From Azorhizobium caulinodans ORS 571 (GTDB lineage Bacteria > Pseudomonadota > Alphaproteobacteria > Rhizobiales > Xanthobacteraceae), in assembly GCF_000010525.1 (NCBI RefSeq), contig NC_009937.1, positions 1,989,501 through 2,053,500 on the forward strand: DNA of 64,000 nucleotides. Direction: 5' to 3'. Shown piece after piece: positions 43,861-53,413 of this stretch. A model generated the notes under the pieces. It was given only the letters and a program-made list of their open reading frames with translations. It was not told the origin of the DNA and did no database searches. The translations under genes were made by a program, and so were the position numbers. Each line of letters begins with the position of its first letter. The first letter of the stretch is position 1.

Positions 43861-45274
43861 GGGCCCGACGCTCCGCCCGCAGTGTCTCGATGCGTGCGGC
43901 GATCGCCGCGCCCACCGCGTCCACGCCGTATGTGCTGCGGATCAAGGCTGCGCCGGCGGCGGCGCGGGCATCTGCGGCCGGGCCGTCGAAATAGGCGGCA
44001 CGCAGCGCGGCCACCGCCGAATCGTGGCGCGGCTCGGCCCAAACCTGCCCTTCGGACCAGGAATAGTCGCCCGCCGCCACCGGAACGAGGTCGTACTCGA
44101 CGGGATAGCCGGTCTCTTCCGTCAGGAAGTCGGTGTTGCCGGAGAAGTTGGTGCCGACCACCCGTCGCCCGAAGAGCAGGGCTTCCGCCATGCCGGAGCC
44201 GAAGCCTTCCGACCGATGAAGCGAGACGTAGCAGTCGCAGGCGCGGATCAGGCTCACCATCTGCTGGCGCGGGATGTCCTGATGGATGATATGAATCCGC
44301 GGGTCGGCCTCAGCCGCCTGCTGCAGGGCGTCGTGCGTCGCCTGATGCAGCGTATGATCGCCAATGGTCTTGATGATCAGTCGGACATCGCGGTTCGCCT
44401 GCGGAAAGGCCTCCGTGAAGGCGCGCACCACGGCCAGGGGATTCTTGCGTGCCGTGGATGAGTGGTAATCGAACGAGAACAGGACGTAGAAGGCCTCCGG
44501 GGACAGGCCAAGGTCGGCGCGCTCCAGGAAGGGGCCGTCCGTAACGTCCACGCAGGGCGGAACCACATGGATGGCGCCCGAGAAAATGGGCCGGAAGGCA
44601 TCGCCCACGAAGCTGTTCGGCACCCAGATCTCGTCGATCGGCTCCAGCAGCGCGCCCCAGGCCTGGGGCGCGGCCGGCAGCTCCCAGAAGGTGCGCAGGA
44701 CGACGTAGCTGTCCTTCAGGAGCATCTGGCTGATGTGCCCATAGAGATGGGGCAACTGGTCCGTCGCCAGATCCAGCACCGTGACCTCATAGCGGCGGAA
44801 CAGATCGTAATGCTCGGGCAGGTAGGGCCCGATCATCCGCCTCTCGATGCCGAGCCGGAACGGATAGATGGAGAAGCACCGGCTGTACTGGGCATAGGCC
44901 CGGATCTGCGTACGCAGGGTGTGCCCGAGGCCAAGGCTTCCTTCCACATAGCCGAGGAAGCGCACGCCGCGTCTGGGCGGCAGGGGCAGGTGGGTGCTCA
45001 ACCAGGTCCGGGCCAGAATGTAGCGGGCGCTCCAGCGGGCGCGGCGGCGGGCCCATCGCGCGCCCGTCATGCTCTGTCCCAGCCGTTCAACGCCGCGCTT
45101 CAGCGCGCGCACCCACGCGCTCGCGCCCTGTGCTGCGCGGTCGCCGGGCTGTTCGTGGAAGATGCGAACCGGACGCCGGGCTGCAGGCGCCTCATCCTCG
45201 CGGCCCAAAGCAATCCGGCCGCCATCGAGGACGGCGGGGATTGCAGAGGAATACCGTTCAAAGTTGTTTGCCAT
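43838..45274 (-). CDS. Group 1 (GT4-type) glycosyltransferase
   Basis: 478 residues. The C-terminal half carries the retaining-GT signature SEGFGSGMAEALLFGRRVVG, with conserved acidic residues that bind the sugar nucleotide. VLFSFDYHSSTARKNP and IKTIGDHTLHQ fit the same Rossmann domain. The N-terminal 100 residues are arginine-rich and poorly conserved-looking. Probably acts in envelope polysaccharide synthesis, but no partner genes are present to define it. Confidence 0.82.
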   Translation of the reverse strand: MANNFERYSSAIPAVLDGGRIALGREDEAPAARRPVRIFHEQPGDRAAQGASAWVRALKRGVERLGQSMTGARWARRRARWSARYILARTWLSTHLPLPPRRGVRFLGYVEGSLGLGHTLRTQIRAYAQYSRCFSIYPFRLGIERRMIGPYLPEHYDLFRRYEVTVLDLATDQLPHLYGHISQMLLKDSYVVLRTFWELPAAPQAWGALLEPIDEIWVPNSFVGDAFRPIFSGAIHVVPPCVDVTDGPFLERADLGLSPEAFYVLFSFDYHSSTARKNPLAVVRAFTEAFPQANRDVRLIIKTIGDHTLHQATHDALQQAAEADPRIHIIHQDIPRQQMVSLIRACDCYVSLHRSEGFGSGMAEALLFGRRVVGTNFSGNTDFLTEETGYPVEYDLVPVAAGDYSWSEGQVWAEPRHDSAVAALRAAYFDGPAADARAAAGAALIRSTYGVDAVGAAIAARIETLRAERRALKGSRRG

Positions 45275-45635
45275 TCGCCAACCTTGCGGGGCGCTCCCGC
45301 ATCAGCGCCACGTCAAACTGGAGGTAAGAGCCCCATCTCCGTGCACCCACCCACGTTCCTCTCCGTTTGACCGCAAGGAGAGGAGGACGCAAGTCACAAA
45401 TCTGTTCATGCCTCCACCAAGCTGCAGAATATAAAAGATAAAAAGTAAACGAAGAGATGTTGCTGAATGAAAGCGAATGTGGCCGAGAACCTTCCCGTGC
45501 GTCCGTCAAACCCATGCGTGCGGCCCTGAACCGCGGCTTCACGGATTCCTCTTCGGCATGCCCGAATGCGGCCATGCTCTCGGATGACAAAGGATATTCA
45601 ATAAGGTGCAGGCCGAAGAGCGGGGCAAGCGGACG
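45275..45635. other. Gap between glycosyltransferase and SH3b protein genes
   Basis: Divergent 361-base region. A short AT-rich stretch around 45425-45480 (ATATAAAAGATAAAAAGTAA) is the likeliest promoter zone. No gene or repeat recognised. Confidence 0.5.
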
Positions 45636-46430
45636 ATGGGTTGGTGGCGTAAGGCCGGGGCGGCCGTTTGTTTCTGGATCTGCGGTGTGGGAGCGGCGCT
45701 GGCCGCACCCGGCTTCACCACCGGCAATGTGAACATGCGCGCCGGGCCGGACACCGCCTATCCGCGCGTGACGGTGATTCCCCCCGGACAGCCCGTCGAG
45801 ATTGTCGGCTGCCTCTATAATCAGTCCTGGTGCGACGTGATCTGGGGGCGGGCACGCGGCTGGGTCTATGGCGAATATCTGGGCTTCGCCTATCAGGGCC
45901 GCACCGTGCTCGTGCCGGAATATGCGCCGGTGATCGGCATTCCGGTGGTGGGCTTCAACTTCAACAATTACTGGGGGACCTATTACCGGGGCTCGCCCTG
46001 GTGGGGCCAGTATGGCCGGTGGCAATATTACCAGCCGCGCCCGCGTCCCGGCTGGGGCCCGCCGCCTCCGGGGCCGGGGCCGCGTCCGCCGGGCTGGTGG
46101 CATGGCGGTCCAGGACCGCAGCCCTATTATCGCGGCCAGCCGGGCTGGAACGGCGGCTACGGCCGCCCGCCAGGACCGCCTCCGGGTCCTCCGCCCGGCC
46201 AGTACGCTCCGGGGCACTACCCGCAGGGCCAGTATCCGCTGGCGCCCAATGCGCCCCGCCCCAACCAGTATCAGGTGGCGCCGCCCCCGCAGCGTCCGCC
46301 GCCGCAGCAGTATCAGACGGCGCCCAACCCGCCGCGTCTGCAGCCGCAACTGGTGAACCCGCAGGGGCAGTATCCCCGCGCGCCCAACGCTCCGCCGTGC
46401 CCGCCGCAAGGCTGCCCGCCGGGGCAGTGA
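45636..46430 (+). CDS. Secreted SH3b-domain protein with Pro/Gly/Tyr-rich tail
   Basis: About 264 residues from the ATG at 45636. A signal peptide (AVCFWICGVGAALAAP) precedes a bacterial SH3 domain at about residues 28-85 (GNVNMRAGPDTAYPRVTVIP). The remaining 170 residues are low-complexity PPGP, QYPLAPNAP and similar repeats. SH3b domains often bind peptidoglycan or envelope partners, so an envelope role is inferred. A GTG at 45606 is an alternative start. Confidence 0.78.
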   Translation: MGWWRKAGAAVCFWICGVGAALAAPGFTTGNVNMRAGPDTAYPRVTVIPPGQPVEIVGCLYNQSWCDVIWGRARGWVYGEYLGFAYQGRTVLVPEYAPVIGIPVVGFNFNNYWGTYYRGSPWWGQYGRWQYYQPRPRPGWGPPPPGPGPRPPGWWHGGPGPQPYYRGQPGWNGGYGRPPGPPPGPPPGQYAPGHYPQGQYPLAPNAPRPNQYQVAPPPQRPPPQQYQTAPNPPRLQPQLVNPQGQYPRAPNAPPCPPQGCPPGQ

Positions 46431-46552
46431 GGGCGAAGGACCTGCCGGGGAACCGACCGTTCCCCGTGCTTGCGGCTTGAGACGTTTTCGCCGGACGGTG
46501 CCCCGACCGAGGCGGTGGCCTTCCGGCGGCCGCCGCTCTATAGCGTCGGCCC

Positions 46553-47908
46553 ATGCCCTACACGCCGCCCCCCGTATTCCGTTTCGCTCCCTCGCCCACC
46601 GGCCTCATCCATGTGGGCAATGCGCGCACCGCCTTGCTGAACGCGCTGCTGGCCCGGCGGGCTGGCGGCACTTTCGTGCTGCGCTTCGACGATACCGATG
46701 CGGTCCGCTCCCGCGCCGAATTCGCGGAGGCTATCGCTCAGGATCTCGTGTGGCTGGGCATTCCGCCGGACCACACGGTCCGGCAGTCCGACCGCCTGCG
46801 GCTCTACGAGGCGGCGGTCGAGCGGCTGAAGGGCATGGGGCGGCTTTATCCCGCGTACGAGACAGAGGAAGAGCTCGACCTCAAGCGCGGCCTGCAGCGG
46901 GCCCGTGGCCTGCCGCCGGTCTATGACCGGGCGGCGCTGGCACTCAGCGCGGCCGACCGGGCGCGGCTGGAGGCGGAAGGACGCCGTCCCCACTGGCGCT
47001 TCCGGCTGGACCAGCGGTTGGTGAGCTGGATCGATGGCGTGCGCGGCCCGCAGCAGGTGGACACGGCGAGCCTCTCCGATCCGGTTCTTGTGCGTGCCGA
47101 CGGCAGCTTCCTCTACACGCTCCCCTCCGTGGTGGACGATCTCGACATGGGCGTCACCGACGTGGTTCGCGGCGAGGATCATGTCACCAACACCGCCGTC
47201 CAGATCGAGCTGTTCGAGGCGCTGGGCGGCACGGCCCCGCGCTTTGCCCACCACAATCTCCTGACGCTGCCGAATGGCGAGGGCCTGTCCAAGCGCCTCG
47301 GGCATCTGTCCCTGAAGGCGCTGCGCGAGGCGGGCGAGGAGCCGCTCGCGGTGGCGGCGCTGGCGGTGCTCGTGGGCACGTCCGAAGCGGTCGCGCCGGT
47401 GGAAAGCCTTGATGCGCTCACCGCCAAGGTGGACCTCGCCCGCATCTCCCGCGCACCGGCGCGGTTCGATCCGGCCGATCTGCCGGGCCTCACCGCGCGC
47501 ACGCTCCATCTCCTGCCGTTCGCGGCGGTCAAGGCGCGTCTGGCGGAACTGGGCCTTGCCGCCGACGAAGCCTTCTGGCTGGCGGTGCGCGGCAATCTTG
47601 AACGCCTCGCCGACGCGCGGGGCTGGTGGGACGTCTGCCGGTCCGACATGACGCCGGCCATCGCCGACGACGACCGGGCCTTCCTCGCCGTGGCCGCAGA
47701 CGTGCTGCCGCCGGAGCCATGGGACGGAACGACCTACAAGGGCTGGATCGCGGCGGCCAAGGCAGCCGGCGGGCGCAGCGGCAGGGCGCTGTTCCATCCT
47801 CTGCGGCTGGCGCTGACGGGGCGCGAGACGGGGCCGGAGCTGGCGGCCTTGCTGCCGCTGATGGGCCGGGCCCGCGTCGAGGGCCGGCTGCGCGGGCGCA
47901 CCGCCTGA
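46553..47908 (+). CDS. gltX: Glutamyl-tRNA synthetase
   Basis: Class I synthetase of 451 residues. The HIGH-type motif is [19 protein letters not shown] and the KMSKS-type motif is [11 protein letters not shown]. The FDDTD glutamate-binding region and [19 protein letters not shown] are typical of the GluRS/GlnRS family. Many alphaproteobacteria encode two GluRS enzymes, one acting on tRNA-Gln, so this could be either. The C-terminal anticodon-binding part is present. Confidence 0.92.
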   Translation: MPYTPPPVFRFAPSPTGLIHVGNARTALLNALLARRAGGTFVLRFDDTDAVRSRAEFAEAIAQDLVWLGIPPDHTVRQSDRLRLYEAAVERLKGMGRLYPAYETEEELDLKRGLQRARGLPPVYDRAALALSAADRARLEAEGRRPHWRFRLDQRLVSWIDGVRGPQQVDTASLSDPVLVRADGSFLYTLPSVVDDLDMGVTDVVRGEDHVTNTAVQIELFEALGGTAPRFAHHNLLTLPNGEGLSKRLGHLSLKALREAGEEPLAVAALAVLVGTSEAVAPVESLDALTAKVDLARISRAPARFDPADLPGLTARTLHLLPFAAVKARLAELGLAADEAFWLAVRGNLERLADARGWWDVCRSDMTPAIADDDRAFLAVAADVLPPEPWDGTTYKGWIAAAKAAGGRSGRALFHPLRLALTGRETGPELAALLPLMGRARVEGRLRGRTA

Positions 47909-47930
47909 GACCCTCCGGGCGCGGCGCAAA

Positions 47931-47956
47931 CAAAAAGGGCGGGGAAGCCCCGCCCT
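47931..47956 (-). terminator. Rho-independent terminator for the DUF2865 gene
   Basis: A perfect nine-base stem, AGGGCGGGG (47936-47944) with CCCCGCCCT (47948-47956) and a three-base loop. Read on the minus strand it is followed by a TTTTT run (47932-47936). It lies 20 bases beyond the stop of the minus-strand gene. Confidence 0.85.
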
Positions 47957-47975
47957 CCGTCATGCCGCCGGCAGA

Positions 47976-49151
47976 TCAGTAATTGCCGGTGCCGCCGGTG
48001 GAAGGCACCACGCGGACCGGTCGCTGCCCCGGCTGCTCGGAGGCGGGGGCCAGCGGGGCCGCATTGGTGGCCGAGGTGGCGTCCAGTTGGTTGCCGCCGC
48101 TGCTGCGCGAGGAGGCGTTGCGGTTGCTGCGGCTCGACGCGGCGTTCTGGTCGCCCATCGGGCGGGGCTGGGACATGGCCTTCGCCTGTTCCTCGGTGAC
48201 GAGGATGTCGCCCTTTTCCAGAGTGGACTGGTCGTCGAGGCCGGCAAGCGCCTGCGCCCAGGACTGGCCGGGGGCGCGGCAGGAGCAGCCCGAGACCATC
48301 TGCTTGCGATAGAGCAGGGCCGTCGGCAGCGACATGTAGGGCTTGCCGGTGACCGAGGTCGCCTGCTGGATGTCCTCGCCGGGATTGCGATAGGTGTAGA
48401 GCTGGGCTTCCGCCGCCGGGCACAGGCGGTGGCAGAGCGCGTCATCGCTGGCGAACTTGGCCGGGATGGTGGCGTAGGAAATCGGGAAGAAGAAGCCGTC
48501 GCAGGTGCGCACGCACACGGTGCGGTAGGTCGAGGACTTCGGCAGGTCCATCGGCTGGACGTCGACGCCGGGCGCTTCCTCCGGCTCGCTGTTCACCGGA
48601 CCGCCGAACAGGGTCTCGAAGAAGCCGCGCGGACGGGCCGCCTGACGCTGCTGTTGAGGCTGCGGCGCAACGATGTTCTGGGCGGCGGCGCGGTACTGCG
48701 GCCCGCAATTGTTCTGGGCGAGGGCCACGATGAGCTGGCGGCGCTGGCCGTCCTTGTCGCCGTTGGCCCGATCAAGGCTGGCGATGGACGCACGCAGGCG
48801 CGAGATCTGGTCGTCCACCTGATCGCACTGGGCGGGGCGGGGCGGGCCCTGGAAGATGAAGAAGCCGCGCGGGGCATCGCAATTCATGCCCTTGGCCTGC
48901 GAGACCAGCTGGTCCAGCTGGAGGCGCATCTGCTGGGCCTGCTGGGCACGCTGCTGGGCGGCCGGGTCGCCGCCGCGATCGATCTGGGCGAGCGCCCCTT
49001 CGAGCTGCATGCAGGAGGGGCCCGGACCCTGGGCCTGGGTCTGAACGGGCTGTCCCTGCGCCTGGGCCGGCATCACCGCCTGGGCCCCGGCCGCCACCGG
49101 CGCGAAGGCGAGCGCCGCCACCGCAAGGCTAATCCACCGCACTGCTGTCAT
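47976..49151 (-). CDS. DUF2865 secreted protein
   Basis: About 391 residues with a signal peptide (ISLAVAALAFAPVAAGAQA). A Gln-rich coiled region (QRAQQAQQMRLQLDQLVSQA) precedes the conserved core with FFETLFGG, STYRTVCVRTCDGFFFPISY, DDALCHRLCP and EAQLYTYRNPGEDI, the DUF2865 signature with paired cysteines. The C-terminus is Ser/Asn-rich. Function unknown; envelope location expected. Start 49151 has the better ribosome-binding spacing; 49157 is possible. Confidence 0.85.
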   Translation of the reverse strand: MTAVRWISLAVAALAFAPVAAGAQAVMPAQAQGQPVQTQAQGPGPSCMQLEGALAQIDRGGDPAAQQRAQQAQQMRLQLDQLVSQAKGMNCDAPRGFFIFQGPPRPAQCDQVDDQISRLRASIASLDRANGDKDGQRRQLIVALAQNNCGPQYRAAAQNIVAPQPQQQRQAARPRGFFETLFGGPVNSEPEEAPGVDVQPMDLPKSSTYRTVCVRTCDGFFFPISYATIPAKFASDDALCHRLCPAAEAQLYTYRNPGEDIQQATSVTGKPYMSLPTALLYRKQMVSGCSCRAPGQSWAQALAGLDDQSTLEKGDILVTEEQAKAMSQPRPMGDQNAASSRSNRNASSRSSGGNQLDATSATNAAPLAPASEQPGQRPVRVVPSTGGTGNY

Positions 49152-49303
49152 TCTCATTCCCGCGCGCGGAGGTCTTGCGCCCGATCCCGTCGGGCCGGCA
49201 TGCCTCCACGCCATGTCACGTGTCGCGCTTATAGCGCCCATGGGGCACGTGAACGATGTCCAAAGTTAGGACCCCAACAAAATCTGCGTGAGCAGAAATG
49301 CGA

Positions 49304-49330
49304 TGGCCGGGGAGTGAGGCTCCCCGGCCA
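49304..49330 (-). terminator. Hairpin after TRAP binding protein gene
   Basis: TGGCCGGGGAG (49304-49314) and CTCCCCGGCCA (49320-49330) form an 11-base perfect stem with a five-base loop just beyond the minus-strand stop. The following minus-strand bases are only weakly T-rich. Confidence 0.6.
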
Positions 49331-49338
49331 CGGCACCA

Positions 49339-50436
49339 TCAGTTCCGGCCGCGCATGCGGATGGAGAAGCTGTCGTAGGAGTATTCGGCGATCTGCCACC
49401 ACACGAGCTGCTCGTTGCGCATCGCCAGCATGCTGTCGAGCGCCTTCTTGAAGCTGGGGTTCTGGGCCGCCAACTCGTGATAGAGCTCGAAGGAGGCCTT
49501 GTAGCCCGCCTCCATGATCGGCTGCGGGAAGGCCCGCAGCTCCGCGCCCTGCTGCACCAGACGGCGCAGGGCGGGCGGGTTCACCGCGTCATACTTCGCC
49601 AGCATCCAGTTGTTGGCCGCCTCGCAGGCGTTGCGCAGAATGGCCTGATAGTGCTTGGGCAGCTTGTCCCACTGCTCCTGGTTGATGATGAGGTGCAGCA
49701 TGGCGCCGCCCTCCCACCAGCCGGGATAATAATAATACTTGGCCACCTTCACGAGGCCGAGCTTCTCGTCGTCATAGGGGCCGACGAATTCGGCCGCATC
49801 GAGCGTGCCGCGCTCCAGAGCCGGATAGACGTCGCCGGGGGCGAGTTGCTGCGGCACGACGCCGAGCTTGGCGAGAACCTGACCGCCGATGCCGCCGATG
49901 CGGAACTTCAGGCCCTTCAGGTCGTCCAGCGTATTCAGCTCCTTGCGGAAGAAGCCGCCCATCTGGCAACCGGAGTTGCCGGCCGGAATGCCGAGGACGT
50001 TGTAGTTCTTCAGCACGCTGTTGATGATTTCATCGCCGCCGCCGAAGAACCACCAGGAGTGCTGCTGGCGCGAATTGAAGCCGAAGGGCACGCCGGTGCC
50101 GAAGGCGAGCGTCGGATCCTTGCCGATGTAGAAATAGGTGCCGGTGTGGGCGCATTCCACCGAGCCGTTGGACACGGCATCGAGCGCCTGCAGGCCGCCG
50201 ACGATCTCGCCCGCCGGGAAGGTCTGGATCTGGAACTTGCCGTCCGTGGCGTCGGAAACCATCTTGGCCAGCGTCTGGGCGGTGCCGTAGATGGTGTCCA
50301 GCGAGCGCGGGAAGGACGACGTCAGGCGCCACTTCACCTCGGGGCTCGTCTGGGCGATGGCCGGCATGGCGACCGTCGTCGAGGCAAGGGCGGCCGTGGC
50401 AGAGGCGCCGAGGAACCGGCGGCGTTGGCGATCCAT
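49339..50436 (-). CDS. TRAP transporter solute-binding protein (DctP/TakP-like), Tat signal
   Basis: 365 residues. The N-terminus MDRQRRRFLGASATAALAST has a twin-arginine export motif. The mature protein shows the DctP fold with WRLTSSFPRSLDTIYG, FPAGEIVGGLQALDAV and KFRIGGIGGQVLAKLGVVPQ. YYYYPGWWEGGAMLHLIIN resembles TakP, a 2-oxoacid binder, so a 2-oxoacid or related carboxylate ligand is my inference. No membrane TRAP subunits (DctQ/M) are adjacent. Confidence 0.86.
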   Translation of the reverse strand: MDRQRRRFLGASATAALASTTVAMPAIAQTSPEVKWRLTSSFPRSLDTIYGTAQTLAKMVSDATDGKFQIQTFPAGEIVGGLQALDAVSNGSVECAHTGTYFYIGKDPTLAFGTGVPFGFNSRQQHSWWFFGGGDEIINSVLKNYNVLGIPAGNSGCQMGGFFRKELNTLDDLKGLKFRIGGIGGQVLAKLGVVPQQLAPGDVYPALERGTLDAAEFVGPYDDEKLGLVKVAKYYYYPGWWEGGAMLHLIINQEQWDKLPKHYQAILRNACEAANNWMLAKYDAVNPPALRRLVQQGAELRAFPQPIMEAGYKASFELYHELAAQNPSFKKALDSMLAMRNEQLVWWQIAEYSYDSFSIRMRGRN

Positions 50437-50601
50437 GGGAACTCCTGGGGCTTCCTTAGTCTTGTTGGCGGGCTTGGTGTCATGCCGCGCGCGCGCCGTC
50501 AACGCTTCGTCACCTGAATGCGCGATCGCCGTCGCCGCAGCCCTTATCCCGTCGCATCCGCCGGCTTATATGACGTGCGCATCTGGAGGCGTGCCTTGCC
50601 C

Positions 50602-51141
50602 ATGACCCCGTCCGTTTTCCGTTCCCTTCGCGGCGCCGCTCTCTTCGCGGGCGCCCTCCTGCTGGGACTGTCCGCCATCAGTGCGGAAGCCGCCTCCCAG
50701 GAGCCGGATCCCATCTTCAAGAAGTCCACCGTGTGGAAGTTCATGACGCCGGACGACAAGCTCGCCGTCTATGGCATCGACGACCCGGTGGTGAACGGGG
50801 TGGCCTGCCATTTCACGACGCCTGAGAGGGGGGGCGTGAAGGGCATGATCGGCATTGCCGAGGAGGTGTCGGATATCTCGCTCGCCTGCCGGCAGATCGG
50901 ACCCATCACCATCAAGGAGAAGTTTGAGCAGGGGGACGTCGTCTTCCGCCAGTCGCGATCGCTCTTCTTCAAGAAGATGCAGATCGTGCGCGGCTGCGAC
51001 ACCAAGCGCAACGTGCTCGTCTATCTGGTCTATTCGGACAAGCTGATCGAAGGCAGCCCGAAGAATTCCACCTCGACCGTGCCCATCATGCCCTGGGGCA
51101 CATCGGGCGACGTTCCGCGCTGCGCGGATTACGTGAAGTAG
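50602..51141 (+). CDS. creA: CreA family protein
   Basis: 179 residues with a signal peptide (ALFAGALLLGLSAISAEAAS). The CreA pattern is visible: KSTVWKFMTPDDKLAVYGID, VNGVACHFTTPERGGVKG, EEVSDISLACRQIGPI, and a closing DVPRCADYVK. CreA is a conserved protein of unknown function. The ATG at 50602 starts the signal peptide. Convergent with the following small gene. Confidence 0.88.
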   Translation: MTPSVFRSLRGAALFAGALLLGLSAISAEAASQEPDPIFKKSTVWKFMTPDDKLAVYGIDDPVVNGVACHFTTPERGGVKGMIGIAEEVSDISLACRQIGPITIKEKFEQGDVVFRQSRSLFFKKMQIVRGCDTKRNVLVYLVYSDKLIEGSPKNSTSTVPIMPWGTSGDVPRCADYVK

Positions 51142-51157
51142 ACGTCTGGCGCAAAAG

Positions 51158-51183
51158 GCCGCCCGCGCCCTGAGCCGGGCGGC
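51158..51183 (-). terminator. Hairpin between creA and the small secreted-protein gene
   Basis: GCCGCCCG (51158-51165) and CGGGCGGC (51176-51183) form an eight-base stem. On the minus strand the stem is followed after one base by TTTT (51153-51156), making it a candidate terminator for the gene ending at 51211. Confidence 0.6.
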
Positions 51184-51210
51184 GGCGCACTGGGAAACGG
51201 GGCAGGTGCC

Positions 51211-51579
51211 TCAGCGGGTGCAGGCGATGGCGACCACGGGCTTGCAGGCCGGGCCGGTGCAGGCCTGCCCGGCCTCGGAAGAGGGCTTGCTGGCGCTGCC
51301 GGTCGAGCCGGTCACCGCGATGCGGCCGAAATCCAGAGCCCGGCCGTAATCATGGGTGCGGCACCAGGCGTTGGCGACTTCCGTGCCACAGGGCTCGCCA
51401 TTGGCGAGGCAGGAATCGACGCCGTAGCCGTCCGAATTCTCGATCAGGAAGATGCGCGTGTCGGACGCCTTTGCGGGTTCCGCCGCCACGGCCGGGCCGG
51501 ACGCGAGAAGGGCAAGGCCGCATGCGGCCGTCAGCAGGCGCGGCATTACGCGCGCGATCCTAGAATAAGGCTTCGTCAT
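51211..51579 (-). CDS. Small secreted cysteine-containing protein
   Basis: 122 residues with a signal peptide (LLTAACGLALLASGPAVAAE). The mature part has SDGYGVDSCLANGEPCGTEVA and ANAWCRTHDYGRAL, and ends ACTGPACKPVVAIACTR, giving six cysteines likely paired in the periplasm. I do not recognise the family beyond a general alphaproteobacterial secreted protein. Confidence 0.72.
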   Translation of the reverse strand: MTKPYSRIARVMPRLLTAACGLALLASGPAVAAEPAKASDTRIFLIENSDGYGVDSCLANGEPCGTEVANAWCRTHDYGRALDFGRIAVTGSTGSASKPSSEAGQACTGPACKPVVAIACTR

Positions 51580-51771
51580 GAGGATGAAGGGCGACCTCTG
51601 ATCGGAAGGGGGAGCCTTCTCGCGTGGATCGAACCGCCCGTTCCATCACCCGCGGCGAATCCGCCCGCGCATGTGTCCCGTGCAGTGCAGCACGGGCATA
51701 ACCTCGGCGAGGTGTCACGGTCAATCCTGCCGATGGGGGAGAACGGAGGCGGGCGGGCGCAGCGAAAAGTC

Positions 51772-51800
51772 TTGACGGCGCCACGGCCGCCCACCATTGT
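51772..51800 (+). promoter_or_regulatory. Promoter placing transcription at the leader-peptide ATG
   Basis: TTGACG (51772-51777) and CATTGT (51795-51800) are 17 bases apart. The expected start of transcription is about seven bases later, at the ATG at 51808, which would make the leader peptide message leaderless. Confidence 0.55.
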
Positions 51801-51807
51801 CCGCGCC

Positions 51808-51861
51808 ATGAACGGCCTTCAGATCATGTCCGGCATTTGCCTGCCGATTATTTGCGGTTAG
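51808..51861 (+). CDS. Candidate 17-residue cysteine leader peptide of cysS
   Basis: Encodes [17 protein letters not shown] then TAG. Two TGC cysteine codons sit near its 3' end. Upstream is a promoter that would start the RNA at this ATG; downstream, 55 bases after the stop, is a terminator-like hairpin, then cysS. This is the layout of a transcription attenuator that senses charged tRNA-Cys. It is inferred from arrangement alone. Confidence 0.5.
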   Translation: MNGLQIMSGICLPIICG

Positions 51862-51880
51862 CCCGAAAAGCTGGCCGCGG

Positions 51881-51948
51881 CCGTCCCTTGCTGCATCCCT
51901 GACGAGGAAGAATGGACGCTCCGGCCTGCGGGACGGGAGCGTGTGTTT
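51881..51948 (+). promoter_or_regulatory. Candidate attenuator: terminator and competing stem before cysS
   Basis: Terminator-like stem ACGCTCC (51916-51922) with GGAGCGT (51936-51942), followed by GTGTTTT. An upstream segment CCGTCCC (51881-51887) can instead pair with GGGACGG (51930-51936), which uses the loop and first base of the terminator's right arm, so the two structures compete. Confidence 0.45.
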
Positions 51949-52024
51949 TCATAATGCCGTGACAGCGGCACGTCTGCCCGCCGGCCCCGTGCGCCGGATG
52001 CGGCGCCAGAGGGAGAGCGGACCT

Positions 52025-53413
52025 ATGGAGCTGCGGCTCTACAACACCCTGACGCGGTCGAAGGATGCCTTCCGCCCGCTCGATCCCAATCTCGTGCGCC
52101 TCTATGTGTGCGGCCCCACGGTCTATGACCATGCCCACATCGGCAACGCCCGTCCGGTCATCGTCTTCGACGTGCTGTTCCGCCTGCTGCGGCGGCTCTA
52201 CGGCGCCGACCATGTGCGCTATGTGCGCAACATCACGGACGTGGACGACAAGATCAACGCCCGCGCGGCCGAGCGCAGCATCTCCATCCGTGAGCTGACG
52301 GAAGAGACCTATGCCTGGTTCCGGGACGACACGGCGGCCCTCGGCTGCCTGCGGCCGGACGTGGAGCCCCGCGCCACCGAGCACATCCTTGAGATGCAGG
52401 CGCTGATCGAGCGGCTGGTGGCGAGCGGCCATGCCTATGTGGCCGAGGAGCACGTGCTCTTCCATGTGCCGTCCATGCCGGAATACGGCAAGCTCTCCCG
52501 CCGCCCGCTGGACGAGATGCTGAATGGCGCCCGCGTGGATGTGGCCCCCTTCAAGCGCGACCCGATGGATTTCGTGCTATGGAAGCCCAGCACCGAAGGC
52601 CAGCCGGGCTGGCCCTCGCCCTGCGGCATCGCGACGCCCGGCCGTCCCGGCTGGCATATCGAGTGCTCGGCCATGTCCTGGCGGCATCTGGGCGAGACCT
52701 TCGATATCCATGGCGGCGGCATCGACCTCGTGTTCCCGCACCATGAAAACGAGATCGCCCAGTCGCGCTGCGCCTTCGACAGCGGGTCCATGGCGCAGGT
52801 GTGGATGCACAACGGCTTCCTGCTGGTGGAAGGCGAGAAGATGTCGAAGTCGCTCGGCAACTTCGTCACCATCCGCGAACTTCTGACTGACTGGCCGGGC
52901 GAAGTGCTGCGCCTCGCCATGCTCTCCACCCATTATCGCCAGCCCATCAACTGGACCCGGCAGGGCATCGGTTTCGCCGCCAAGACGCTCGACAAGTGGT
53001 ACCGCGTCATCGGCGACGTGGAAGCGGAGACGGGGGAGGGCAATCCGTTCGAGAGCGAGATCGCCGACCGGCTGGGCGATGATCTCAACTCGCCCTCGGC
53101 CATTACCCACCTGCACCATCTGGCGGACGTGGCCGAGCATGAGGACGCCTCCTCAGCGCTGAAGCGGCGCTTCAAGAGCGCGGCCAATCTCATGGGCCTC
53201 CTGCACGAGACGGAGACCGAGTGGCGCGCCCGCCAGCGGGCTGCCGTCTCCGTGGACCCGGATGCCATCGCCGCGCTGATCGCCGATCGCAACGCCGCCC
53301 GCAAGGCGCGCGACTTCGCCACCGCCGATCATATCCGCGAGCAACTGGCCTCGCAGGGCATCGTGCTGATGGACAATAAGGACGGAACCACCTCCTGGGA
53401 GCTGACGCGATGA
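52025..53413 (+). CDS. cysS: Cysteinyl-tRNA synthetase
   Basis: Class I synthetase of 462 residues. The zinc-site cysteine and HIGH-type motif are in [18 protein letters not shown]; the other zinc ligands are in [11 protein letters not shown] and the HHENEIAQS region; KMSKS is intact in [11 protein letters not shown]. The ATG at 52025 gives the normal N-terminus ([11 protein letters not shown]). The stop overlaps the GNAT gene start (ATGA). Confidence 0.96.
   Translation: MELRLYNTLTRSKDAFRPLDPNLVRLYVCGPTVYDHAHIGNARPVIVFDVLFRLLRRLYGADHVRYVRNITDVDDKINARAAERSISIRELTEETYAWFRDDTAALGCLRPDVEPRATEHILEMQALIERLVASGHAYVAEEHVLFHVPSMPEYGKLSRRPLDEMLNGARVDVAPFKRDPMDFVLWKPSTEGQPGWPSPCGIATPGRPGWHIECSAMSWRHLGETFDIHGGGIDLVFPHHENEIAQSRCAFDSGSMAQVWMHNGFLLVEGEKMSKSLGNFVTIRELLTDWPGEVLRLAMLSTHYRQPINWTRQGIGFAAKTLDKWYRVIGDVEAETGEGNPFESEIADRLGDDLNSPSAITHLHHLADVAEHEDASSALKRRFKSAANLMGLLHETETEWRARQRAAVSVDPDAIAALIADRNAARKARDFATADHIREQLASQGIVLMDNKDGTTSWELTR

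Noticed and set aside
45457-45732. Plus-strand open frame overlapping the SH3b gene start.
   Set aside because: It runs out of frame across the signal peptide of the SH3b protein and has no motif.
51580-51771. Possible small gene upstream of the cysS leader region.
   Set aside because: Frames here lack a credible ribosome-binding site and overlap the promoter zone; nothing recognisable.
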